Positions 1 to 5,799 are shown, counted from the stretch's first letter. The stretch: DNA of 6,543 bases from Desulfurococcaceae archaeon (GCA_020832865.1 JAJHRJ010000027.1:1-6543), one strand, 5' to 3'. A program made the numbers and translations. The notes: generated from the sequence alone by a model not told the origin.

Positions 1-50
1 TTACGAGTAAGGTGTTTCAGAGAGAACAGTAATTTAAGCTATGTAGTAAT

Positions 51-57
51 TTTAAAA
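51..57 (+). promoter_or_regulatory. TATA-like box of argF
   Basis: The sequence TTTAAAA lies 51 nt before the TTG start of argF. With the usual archaeal TATA-to-start distance of about 25 nt, transcription would begin near position 80 and leave a leader of roughly 25-30 nt. A similar CTTTAAAAC string precedes the AglB gene. This is a pattern match only. Confidence 0.45.
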
Positions 58-67
58 CTCCGCGGAG
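58..67. promoter_or_regulatory. 10-bp perfect palindrome CTCCGCGGAG in the argF promoter
   Basis: CTCCGCGGAG is its own reverse complement. It begins directly after the TATA-like box and ends before the expected transcription start, a position where a bound repressor would block polymerase loading. No regulator is identified. A partial copy (CGCGGAG) lies just after argF at 1064-1070. The operator role is inference. Confidence 0.3.
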
Positions 68-95
68 CTTCTATACTGTCTAGGTGTAGTTGTAA

Positions 96-101
96 GGGGT
101 G
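96..101 (+). promoter_or_regulatory. Shine-Dalgarno GGGGTG deciding the argF TTG start
   Basis: GGGGTG fits the GGTG core complementary to the archaeal 16S rRNA tail. It ends 6 nt before the TTG at 108. The same hexamer and spacing occur before the ESCRT-III gene, which supports both start calls. Confidence 0.6.
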
Positions 102-107
102 TAGATA

Positions 108-1052
108 TTGGTTACTAGTTTAAAGGGGCGTGATGTACTCACTTTAACGGAGTTTTCTAGAGAGGAGCTACTCTTCATTATAGATACGGCTTTTAACTTT
201 AAGCAGAGGTATCTAGCGGGGGAGAGAGTTATACCCGTTCTTGTTGGCAGGCACTTAGCAATGATCTTTGAGAAGCCGAGCACTAGGACTAGAATTAGCT
301 TTGAGACGGCTATGAAGGAGCTAGGTGGAGACGCGCTCTACTTGAGTGCTAGTGAGCTTCAACTAGCAAGAGGGGAGACTATAGAGGACACTGCGCGAGT
401 CCTCTCGAGGTATGTTGATGGCATTATGGCGAGAGTATATGAGCACTGGAAACTAGAGAAGCTAGCAGAGTACAGTAAAGTACCAGTAATAAACGGTCTC
501 AGCGACCTACATCACCCATGTCAAGCACTAAGCGACGTGTTCACAATTATGGAGAAGAAGACTAGGGATATCTCGAAGCTTAAAATAGTGTTTATTGGTG
601 ATGGAGGAGACAACGTCTTACATAGCTTAATGCTTGCTGTCGGGCTACTGGGAGGGAGGATCACTATATCGTCTCCCAGGGGCTATGAGCCTCACCCAAG
701 TGTAGTTAAATTATTTGAGGAGTACGCTGCTCCAAACGGGGGAGTATTTGAGATTGAGAGAGACCCCTACAAGGCTATTGAGGGAGCTGACGTAGTGTAC
801 ACAGATGTCTGGGTTAGTATGGGGCAGGAGAAAGAGCGTGAGAAGAGAGTTAAAGACCTAGAGCCCTACAGGGTCACTGTGGACTTAATGAAGAGAGCTA
901 AGCCCGATGCTATATTTATGCACTGCCTACCAGCTAAGCGCGGCGAAGAAGTTGTTAATGATGTTATTGATGGCAAGTGGAGTGTTGTGTGGGATCAAGC
1001 CGAGAACAGGAAACACGCGCAGAAGGCTCTCTTAGCGCTTATAATACCGTGA
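108..1052 (+). CDS. argF: Ornithine carbamoyltransferase
   Basis: This cytoplasmic enzyme condenses carbamoyl phosphate with L-ornithine to give L-citrulline in arginine synthesis, or runs in reverse in the arginine deiminase route. The protein is 314 aa, normal for the family. The carbamoyl-phosphate loop STRTR is at residues 58-62, a phosphate-binding R at 109 and HPCQ at 136-139. The ornithine domain has D233 and the SMG loop at 237-239, which separates it from aspartate carbamoyltransferase. The catalytic HCLP is at 272-275 and the late R at 301. The start is TTG, because the first internal ATG (residue 52) lies well inside the conserved fold. The loop reads GDGGDNV (164-170), one residue longer than the common GDGNNV form; other family members also vary here. 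No other arginine gene lies in the window, so the direction of flux cannot be read from context. The family call is very secure. Confidence 0.96.
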   Translation: MVTSLKGRDVLTLTEFSREELLFIIDTAFNFKQRYLAGERVIPVLVGRHLAMIFEKPSTRTRISFETAMKELGGDALYLSASELQLARGETIEDTARVLSRYVDGIMARVYEHWKLEKLAEYSKVPVINGLSDLHHPCQALSDVFTIMEKKTRDISKLKIVFIGDGGDNVLHSLMLAVGLLGGRITISSPRGYEPHPSVVKLFEEYAAPNGGVFEIERDPYKAIEGADVVYTDVWVSMGQEKEREKRVKDLEPYRVTVDLMKRAKPDAIFMHCLPAKRGEEVVNDVIDGKWSVVWDQAENRKHAQKALLALIIP

Positions 1053-1065
1053 CGAGTAGTACTCG
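1053..1065. other. Small hairpin just after the argF stop
   Basis: CGAGT and ACTCG form a 5-bp stem around an AGT loop immediately after the TGA stop. No T-run follows, so it is not a typical archaeal terminator. It may be chance. Confidence 0.2.
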
Positions 1066-1082
1066 CGGAGAATTAGATATAT

Positions 1083-1117
1083 ACTAGCTGTGTTTAACTT
1101 TAAAACAGTGAGCTAGT
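1083..1117. promoter_or_regulatory. Inverted repeat around the AglB TATA box
   Basis: ACTAGCT (1083-1089) is matched by its exact reverse complement AGCTAGT (1111-1117). Inside these arms, TGTTT (1091-1095) is complementary to AAACA (1103-1107). The structure therefore encloses the TATA-like box, with 7+5 paired positions and a small 1-versus-3 nt asymmetry. It could be an operator or chance in an AT-rich spacer, since CTAG-containing words are common in this window. Confidence 0.3.
1099..1105 (+). promoter_or_regulatory. TATA-like box of the oligosaccharyltransferase gene
   Basis: TTTAAAA lies 34-40 nt before the GTG start, predicting a start site near 1128 and a very short leader. GATATATA at 1076-1083 is an alternative box that would give a leader of about 30 nt and keep the ribosome binding site fully inside the transcript. 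Confidence 0.35.
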
Positions 1118-1127
1118 TTAAAGTAAT

Positions 1128-1131
1128 GGTG
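1128..1131 (+). promoter_or_regulatory. Shine-Dalgarno GGTG before the GTG start at 1139
   Basis: GGTG ends 7 nt before the GTG start and supports that codon as the initiation site. No in-frame ATG occurs until residue 112, after the first membrane segment and the catalytic FDSY motif. Confidence 0.5.
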
Positions 1132-1138
1132 TTAATGT

Positions 1139-3637
1139 GTGAGCTTAAAGAGGCTGAGTAGAGAGCTGAGTACTTGGCTTAGCATCATAGTTGAGCGTGT
1201 TCAGGGGTCTCAGAGAACACAGAGACTGCTAATTTCAGTACTCTTAGCGATCTCGATTATACTAGCTATTGTAATACGAACAGCGCCATTTGGACTTAAT
1301 GGCTTCGAGTTCTTTGAGTTTGACAGCTATATTGAGTACTGGCAAGCAAAGTACGTATACGAGAAGGGGCCTCTTGCATGGTATACTTTAACGAGGAGTA
1401 ATCCTGATACACACATATTCTGGTATCCATGGGGCAGAGACTTCATATTTACAAGCTACCCGTTTTTACCTATGTGGATTGGCACAACATACCATGTTGT
1501 CAAGGTAGCTGGGCTTACACTTGAGCGGTGGGCTGCTCTACAACCAGTTCTCTTTGCGTCAATAGCAGTTGTACTAGCCTACTTTGCCGGTAAAGAGGTC
1601 TCTGGTAGCAGGATTAGTGGGGTTATTGCTTCACTACTATTAGCTGTACTCCCATCAGCTGTTGAGAGATCTGTTATAGGCTACGTTGAAAAAGAGGGTG
1701 TAGCAGCAGTCTTTGTAATGCTCTTTGTGTACTACTATGCTAAGCTACTAAGAGGCCTTTACACTACTACCCCGCGGAACAAGTTACTATTATATACTAT
1801 ACTAGCCTCTCTCTTCTTAGCTCTCGTAGGCTGGCTTTGGGGTGGATACGTATTTATTCTTGGAACAGTCGTCGCGTACATAGTGATCTCACCAATACTG
1901 ATAAAACAGTACTTAAACAAGAACTTCATACTATACAATATACTACTCGTAGTATTAGCTATGGTGTTCGCGCTGCCCTCACCAGCGAGTAGTAATACGC
2001 TGGGTATATATCCATTTAAATTACGTGGATTATGGTGGGCTTTAATAGGCGCTACGCTACTAGCCTTAATTTACTACTACTTAAGTGTTGAGTACAGGAA
2101 ACTAGGATTTAGAAAACCCCTTTTGACTACTGGCAGGTATATTGCACTACTAGTATTAGTAATTGTAGCGGGTGGTGTATTAACGGTATTGGGAATACTC
2201 CCAATTGGTGGCAGATTAGCCTGGGCTCTTGGCTTGAGATTTATACCAGTGCAGCCACTTGTTGAGAGCATTGCTGAGCATCAGTCACCTCTCTCAAGTA
2301 CAGGTATGGTTTTACGAATGCTACAGTCGTGGGGTTCACCAGTAGCATACTTGGTTTTTGCTTCACCATTGTTTATGAGTGTTCTAGGAGCCTTCTACTT
2401 AATCTACAAGAATACGCCTGAAAAAGTATACTTAGCAGTGGCTTTTGCGGTAGCCTTCTATTCCTACTTAAACGCGGTCTACATGATTGGTGCAGCTGCC
2501 TACTTTGGTGTACTAGTTGCAGCGTGTTTTACTGGCGTGTTGATCTCTAAGCTCATACCTACACGTGTGATAAGAGCCATTAAAACCCGTGCTGGTAAGA
2601 CACGTAGAGAATCCACAGCGTTTACAAGGACGAGCACTTATACTAAGATTCTAGTGCTCTTATTAGTAATAGCTGTGTTCACTAACACAGCATATACTGC
2701 TTACGTCGACTACACTTTAAACTCAAGTATGCTTTACACGTTTAGATCAGGTGTTAGCGGGGTACCCTACTACACTGACTCCTGGTATAGGGCTATTGAG
2801 GCCATTAAGTCCACGCCCCCGGGATCACTAGTTATAGCGTGGTGGGACTACGGGTACGGTATAAGTGTACCTGGTGGTAGAGCCTCAGCGGCTGATGGCT
2901 CAACAATAAATAACACACAAATAGGCATAGTGGGGTTAATTCTACTCTCAAACACTACAGAGGAGGCGGCTAGGCTGGCTAAGCTGCTCGGCGCTGAGAG
3001 TAATACGACTTTCCTCATGGTTATAGAGGGCCTCTTTATATCTGAATCCGGCAATGAGACAGTTATATGGCCTATTCTAACAGGGGGTGTTTTACCGGGG
3101 ATAGTTGATTGGCCTAAGAGCATATGGATGATTAGAATAGGAAACTCTGTTGTGGAGGAGTTGAGAAGTAAGGGTATAAATGTGAGTTACATTGATACAT
3201 CTAAATTCCTCTACTGGTATAGCCTCGGACAAGGAGGAGGTGTTTTATCACCACAGTTCAATAATCCCACTAATATTCCACTAATATACAGGATCATTGT
3301 TGACGCAGCACTATATTGGGCTAGTAGTCAGAATAAGACTGCACGATTTTGCTGGATTACTGGTAGAGAGGGGTATTTAGATAGAGATATTCAACAGCTA
3401 ATTAGAGACGCGTTAAAAATAGATGTTGTGAAGGAGATTACTTATAGTGATATAGGCTGTATTTATGAGCGTCCACTTATTAATGATAGCTACTTAGTTC
3501 CCTATGCTGTTATAGTTGAGCCATTTAAAGACCCTGTAACGAGAGAGCCATTTAAATTAATCTATATGCGGAGTCCTGGGGTACTCTATAGTGTAATAGT
3601 GATTTACAAGTTCACTGAGATCCCGGAGACTAGTTAA
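1139..3637 (+). CDS. aglB: Oligosaccharyltransferase STT3/AglB (archaeal N-glycosylation)
   Basis: AglB moves a glycan from a dolichol-phosphate-type carrier to Asn in N-X-S/T sequons of surface proteins, on the outer face of the membrane. The 832-aa protein has a hydrophobic first half with about 13 predicted membrane segments (first near 30-48, last near 503-522) and a soluble C-terminal domain. The first external loop carries FDSY with metal-binding D62. An acidic E-K-E is at 184-186, where STT3 proteins have their second DxD-like motif. SIAE at 377-380 fits the TIxE/SVxE site of external loop 5. WWDYG, which recognises the sequon Ser/Thr, is at 568-572. D686-T-S-K-F-L resembles the eukaryotic DxxK motif. 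The C-terminal half contains eight N-X-S/T sequons, so the enzyme may itself be glycosylated. The GTG start is chosen from its Shine-Dalgarno. The family call is secure. Confidence 0.96.
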   Translation: MSLKRLSRELSTWLSIIVERVQGSQRTQRLLISVLLAISIILAIVIRTAPFGLNGFEFFEFDSYIEYWQAKYVYEKGPLAWYTLTRSNPDTHIFWYPWGRDFIFTSYPFLPMWIGTTYHVVKVAGLTLERWAALQPVLFASIAVVLAYFAGKEVSGSRISGVIASLLLAVLPSAVERSVIGYVEKEGVAAVFVMLFVYYYAKLLRGLYTTTPRNKLLLYTILASLFLALVGWLWGGYVFILGTVVAYIVISPILIKQYLNKNFILYNILLVVLAMVFALPSPASSNTLGIYPFKLRGLWWALIGATLLALIYYYLSVEYRKLGFRKPLLTTGRYIALLVLVIVAGGVLTVLGILPIGGRLAWALGLRFIPVQPLVESIAEHQSPLSSTGMVLRMLQSWGSPVAYLVFASPLFMSVLGAFYLIYKNTPEKVYLAVAFAVAFYSYLNAVYMIGAAAYFGVLVAACFTGVLISKLIPTRVIRAIKTRAGKTRRESTAFTRTSTYTKILVLLLVIAVFTNTAYTAYVDYTLNSSMLYTFRSGVSGVPYYTDSWYRAIEAIKSTPPGSLVIAWWDYGYGISVPGGRASAADGSTINNTQIGIVGLILLSNTTEEAARLAKLLGAESNTTFLMVIEGLFISESGNETVIWPILTGGVLPGIVDWPKSIWMIRIGNSVVEELRSKGINVSYIDTSKFLYWYSLGQGGGVLSPQFNNPTNIPLIYRIIVDAALYWASSQNKTARFCWITGREGYLDRDIQQLIRDALKIDVVKEITYSDIGCIYERPLINDSYLVPYAVIVEPFKDPVTREPFKLIYMRSPGVLYSVIVIYKFTEIPETS

Positions 3638-3654
3638 AGCATAATGTCTTTTCT

Positions 3655-3661
3655 CTTAAAA
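3655..3661 (+). promoter_or_regulatory. TATA-like box of the ESCRT-III gene
   Basis: CTTAAAA after the AglB stop predicts transcription starting near 3684. That lies downstream of the ATG at 3676 and upstream of the TTG at 3697, so it agrees with the later start. Read-through from AglB, 59 nt upstream, is also possible. Confidence 0.35.
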
Positions 3662-3684
3662 GGGTCGTCTCTTGCATGATATAT

Positions 3685-3690
3685 GGGGTG
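3685..3690 (+). promoter_or_regulatory. Shine-Dalgarno GGGGTG that decides the TTG start at 3697
   Basis: This hexamer ends 6 nt before TTG 3697, exactly as in argF. It lies inside the coding frame that would begin at ATG 3676, and I see no GGTG-like site before that ATG. It therefore argues for the shorter protein. Confidence 0.6.
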
Positions 3691-3696
3691 TGTTTA

Positions 3697-4215
3697 TTGT
3701 TTAAGCGTAAAGAGCCCTTAAGAAAAGCTTTTGAGGCTCTTTACACTGTGAGGGTGTTTAGGGATCGGGTGAAGAGGCTTTACAGTAGACTAGATGAGCG
3801 TAAAAATGAGCTTAAAAACAGAATGGCTATGCTAGAAGTTAGAGGAGAAACATATCTCGCTAAGAGGTACGCTGAGGAGATCGTTAAACTAGAAGGGTTA
3901 TTGAGGAGTCTCTCATCTATACAGCTCGTTCTCGAGAAAGTAGATACTGCTCTTCAACATGCTATTGTAGTAAAGGAGTTTAGTGCGCTAGTTGAGGAGT
4001 TAAAGCCTATTCTACAGGACCTCTCTCAGCAATCAGTTATTAAGAGTATTCCAGAAATGGGATTACTACTAGCGGACTTAGAGGAGTCTGTGAGAGAGCT
4101 TGCTGATTTACAGATGTCTCCACCCAGTGTTGAGGCTGGTGTACAGAGTAGTAGTGAAATTAAAGCTGTACTAGAAGAGGCGAAGGAGATTTTGAGGAAG
4201 AAGCTTGAACCCTAA
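3697..4215 (+). CDS. Short ESCRT-III/Snf7-family protein (CdvB paralogue)
   Basis: ESCRT-III proteins polymerise on membranes. In Thermoproteota they constrict the division neck and release vesicles, and the Vps4-type ATPase CdvC remodels them. The 172-aa product is almost wholly helical and charged. A basic N-terminus (FKRKEPLRK) leads into a long helical hairpin (about 11-48 and 50-95), then shorter helices near 96-110 and 113-138. A Ser/Pro linker (141-153) precedes a final charged helix (153-170). The segment at 60-87, ending VLEKVDTAL, resembles the Snf7 second helix. The protein stops before the broken winged-helix tail that CdvB uses to bind CdvA, and I see no proline-rich MIM2 motif. 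It therefore looks like the short CdvB1/B2/B3-type paralogues, closest in size to CdvB3. An ATG at 3676 would add seven residues, but the Shine-Dalgarno favours TTG 3697. No cdvA or cdvC lies alongside in this window. Confidence 0.75.
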   Translation: MFKRKEPLRKAFEALYTVRVFRDRVKRLYSRLDERKNELKNRMAMLEVRGETYLAKRYAEEIVKLEGLLRSLSSIQLVLEKVDTALQHAIVVKEFSALVEELKPILQDLSQQSVIKSIPEMGLLLADLEESVRELADLQMSPPSVEAGVQSSSEIKAVLEEAKEILRKKLEP

Positions 4216-4239
4216 GTACTCTACATTTGAATAGTGTAC
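4216..4239. terminator. Imperfect hairpin at the convergent gene junction
   Basis: GTACTCTA (4216-4223) and TAGTGTAC (4232-4239) pair at 7 of 8 positions around an 8-nt loop. The structure sits between the two converging stop codons and runs into the end of the minus-strand gene. On the plus strand a pyrimidine-rich stretch (about 4240-4256) follows, which loosely suits archaeal termination. It is weak evidence for a shared terminator. Confidence 0.3.
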
Positions 4240-4898
4240 CTCCTCTCTTCTCTAATAATAGCTAGTCTCACATTATTGCTCTTTAAAGTCTCCACTATCT
4301 CTTGGGGTATTCTCTTATATAATTCTCCTGGAATTAGTATAATGTGTTCCTTGTAGTTTTTATTTAATAGTGATGAGCCTATAGCATAGGCTAATTGCCT
4401 ATATTGTGCTGAGAGAGGTGAAGCGGGGTCAACAACCCATATACCTGAGACTTCCTCCTCGCTCTTCTCAGCGATAATATCCGGTTCTATAGGCTTAGTT
4501 GTCTTATTAATAGCCACATCATAGCCCTGCTTTTCGAGGACTTCGAGTACCTCCTCAATGAGCTCTTTTCTACTAATAGTTAGAAATCTCTGTGGTCCAA
4601 TATACTTCTCTAGTTCACCGTGTTCTTCGGGATTATAGAGCGTGTATTTACCCCTCTCAATTCTGTAGAGAAAGAGCTTCTCGGGGTCACGATACCTCTC
4701 TCTACTACCACTATTAACAGTAACGAGGTCTATTTCAAAGTCAAGGCTCATCTCGGATCTAGATGAGTCTCTCTTTAAGACCTCAGCTACGAGGTCTTGA
4801 CGCGTAAAAGTAGTTTTACCACTCCTATAGAGAGTCTCAGCAGCCTCCTTTAACAGGAGCCAGTTAGGCTTCTTCTCAATATCCTCTCCTGAACTCAA
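4221..4898 (-). CDS. Unrecognised protein: possible N-terminal winged helix plus decayed PD-(D/E)XK-like domain
   Basis: I do not recognise this 225-aa protein by name. Residues about 12-95 look like a winged-helix module: helices with a TFTRQDLVAEVLK recognition-like segment, then a β-hairpin ending RGKYTLYNPEEHG. Comparable modules accompany some restriction enzymes. Residues about 108-215 resemble a restriction-endonuclease fold: helix KELIEEVLEVLEKQGYDV, then EPDII with P139-D140, a strand IWVVDP (153-158), helix AQYRQLAYAIGSSL (164-177) and strand HIILIP. The second active-site strand shows V-V-D-P where nucleases have (D/E)-x-K, so the catalytic lysine is missing and activity is doubtful. 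A DNA-binding or regulatory role is the simplest guess. There is no signal peptide or membrane segment. The TTG start has GGGTG 6 nt upstream. The gene follows mrp in the same direction after 57 nt and may be co-transcribed with it. Its 3' end converges with the ESCRT-III gene. Confidence 0.7.
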   Translation of the reverse strand: MSSGEDIEKKPNWLLLKEAAETLYRSGKTTFTRQDLVAEVLKRDSSRSEMSLDFEIDLVTVNSGSRERYRDPEKLFLYRIERGKYTLYNPEEHGELEKYIGPQRFLTISRKELIEEVLEVLEKQGYDVAINKTTKPIEPDIIAEKSEEEVSGIWVVDPASPLSAQYRQLAYAIGSSLLNKNYKEHIILIPGELYKRIPQEIVETLKSNNVRLAIIREERRYTIQM

Positions 4899-4904
4899 GA
4901 TTTA

Positions 4905-4909
4905 CACCC
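4905..4909 (-). promoter_or_regulatory. Shine-Dalgarno GGGTG of the nuclease-like gene
   Basis: On the minus strand GGGTG ends 6 nt before the TTG at 4898-4896. It supports that start, since the next methionine is residue 50. The same bases can pair with the nearby inverted-repeat arm at 4917-4922. Confidence 0.55.
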
Positions 4910-4914
4910 GTCTC

Positions 4915-4938
4915 CCAGGTGTAACTTTTGACACCTGG
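4915..4938. promoter_or_regulatory. Perfect 8+8 bp inverted repeat CCAGGTGT-N8-ACACCTGG
   Basis: The arms at 4915-4922 and 4931-4938 are exact reverse complements with an 8-nt spacer. The repeat lies between mrp and the nuclease-like gene, just upstream of that gene's ribosome binding site and around its expected transcription start. No T-run follows on the minus strand, so a terminator is less likely than an operator or an RNA hairpin. The minus-strand arm ACACCT could instead pair with GGGTGT (4909-4904), giving a competing hairpin that would hide the Shine-Dalgarno. Confidence 0.5.
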
Positions 4939-4942
4939 ACTT

Positions 4943-4948
4943 GTATAC
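4943..4948 (-). promoter_or_regulatory. Possible TATA-like box of the nuclease-like gene
   Basis: GTATAC, within TGTATACAAG on the minus strand, would place a transcription start near 4918-4920, inside the inverted repeat. It is weak, because this short motif is self-complementary and common. Co-transcription with mrp is the alternative. Confidence 0.25.
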
Positions 4949-4955
4949 AGGGAGT

Positions 4956-5789
4956 CTACTTCTCAAGCAACCTAATAATCCTATCAGTAAGTCCTCTTAT
5001 AATCCTTGCAATTTCACCATCTTTATCGGCCAGGAGGTAGGGTTTTTTACTATCAATAGCTCTGTTTACTTCTGGTGATAGTGGTATCTTAGCTAGTACT
5101 TGTGTACTATACTTTGAGGCCAAGGACTCTCCACTTAGTACTCCCATAATACTAGTTTCTCTGCCACAGTGTGGGCACTTAAAGTAGCTCATGTTTTCAA
5201 CTACACCGAGGAGCTTTAATCCCATAGAAGTGGCGAAATTCACAGCTTTAGCTACTATAACTTCACTTAGAGCGTTTGGAGCAGTGACTATTAGTGCATG
5301 AGTTTCACGAGGCATTAACTGGGCTATAGTGATCGCTATATCCCCGGTTCCTGGAGGCATGTCTACGACTAGGTAATCGCCTGACTCCCACTTAACGCGA
5401 GCAGCGAGTTCTAGTATTGCTCTAGATGCTAGTGGACCACGCCACACTACAGGAGTGTCTGGCGTTTCCAGCATTAAGTTCACGGCTACGAGCTTAACTC
5501 CCAGTGGCCCCTCAACGGGTAGTATTTCACCGCTCTCATCGAGGTAGTGTTTAGCTCCCTGTAATCCAAGTAGTAGTGGAGTTGAGGAGCCATAAATGTC
5601 AGCGTCAAATAGAGCAACTCTCTTACCTCTCTCAGCTAGGGCTAAGGAGAGCATTGAAGCCACAAAGGACTTGCCAACACCGCCTTTACCACTGATAACT
5701 AAAAGCCTATACTTGTAGTTCTCAAGTTTTCTCCTAGCTTTTTCCTGGAAGAGTGAGGCGGTGTTAAAGCTGCGTGGACTAGTACTCAA
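4956..5789 (-). CDS. mrp: Mrp/NBP35/ApbC-type Fe-S cluster carrier ATPase
   Basis: Mrp-family P-loop ATPases are cytoplasmic scaffolds. A homodimer is thought to bridge a [4Fe-4S] cluster through a CxxC pair and hand it to target enzymes in a nucleotide-dependent way. This 277-aa protein has the deviant Walker A GKGGVGKS at 34-41 (signature K35, P-loop K40). DADIYG at 62-67 and DMPPGTGD at 143-150 serve as the switch and Walker B regions. ENMSYFKCPHCG at 198-209 holds the cluster cysteines C205 and C208. CPHC separates it from the MinD/ParA relatives. It lacks the N-terminal DUF59/MIP18 domain fused to many bacterial Mrp proteins and has only about 27 residues before the first strand. The TTG start has GGTG 6 nt upstream, and the next methionine (residue 46) falls after the P-loop. 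It may be co-transcribed with the following gene. The family call is secure; its client proteins are unknown. Confidence 0.95.
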   Translation of the reverse strand: MSTSPRSFNTASLFQEKARRKLENYKYRLLVISGKGGVGKSFVASMLSLALAERGKRVALFDADIYGSSTPLLLGLQGAKHYLDESGEILPVEGPLGVKLVAVNLMLETPDTPVVWRGPLASRAILELAARVKWESGDYLVVDMPPGTGDIAITIAQLMPRETHALIVTAPNALSEVIVAKAVNFATSMGLKLLGVVENMSYFKCPHCGRETSIMGVLSGESLASKYSTQVLAKIPLSPEVNRAIDSKKPYLLADKDGEIARIIRGLTDRIIRLLEK

Positions 5790-5795
5790 GAATTA

Positions 5796-5799
5796 CACC
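5796..5799 (-). promoter_or_regulatory. Shine-Dalgarno GGTG of mrp
   Basis: On the minus strand GGTG is followed by 6 nt (TAATTC) and the TTG at 5789-5787. The context GGTGTAATTC-TTG closely parallels GGTGTAAATC-TTG before the downstream gene. Confidence 0.55.

Noticed and set aside
1..35. Possible tail of a neighbouring gene at the left edge
   Set aside because: Short readable frames end at 8-10 and 30-32 on the plus strand and at 1-3 on the minus strand, but they are too short to identify or to prefer one.
80..283. Minus-strand 67-aa open frame opposite the start of argF
   Set aside because: It lies antisense to a strongly conserved enzyme, matches no family I know, and its open frame is explained by the codon use of argF.
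115..1123. Repeated 11-mer CTAGTTTAAAG at 115-125 and 1113-1123
   Set aside because: One copy encodes argF codons and the other lies in a promoter; AT-rich words with CTAG and TTTAAA are common here, so shared function is unlikely.
2077..2271. Minus-strand 64-aa open frame inside aglB
   Set aside because: Shadow of the membrane-spanning region of AglB, with no plausible ribosome site or family resemblance.
2848..3123. Minus-strand 91-aa open frame inside aglB
   Set aside because: It overlaps the WWDYG catalytic region on the opposite strand; a composition shadow without domain features.
4915..4938. The inverted repeat read as an mrp terminator
   Set aside because: No T-run follows either arm on the minus strand, and known archaeal termination depends mainly on T-tracts, so an operator or RNA switch fits better.
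4221..5789. The nuclease-like gene and mrp as a defence or toxin-antitoxin module
   Set aside because: Mrp is a universal Fe-S carrier, the nuclease site looks dead, and no methylase, integrase or mobile element is nearby.
4956..5789. The ATPase as a MinD/ParA/Soj partition protein
   Set aside because: The CPHC cluster-binding pair, the ENMSYF segment and the DMPPGTGD motif identify the Mrp/NBP35 branch.
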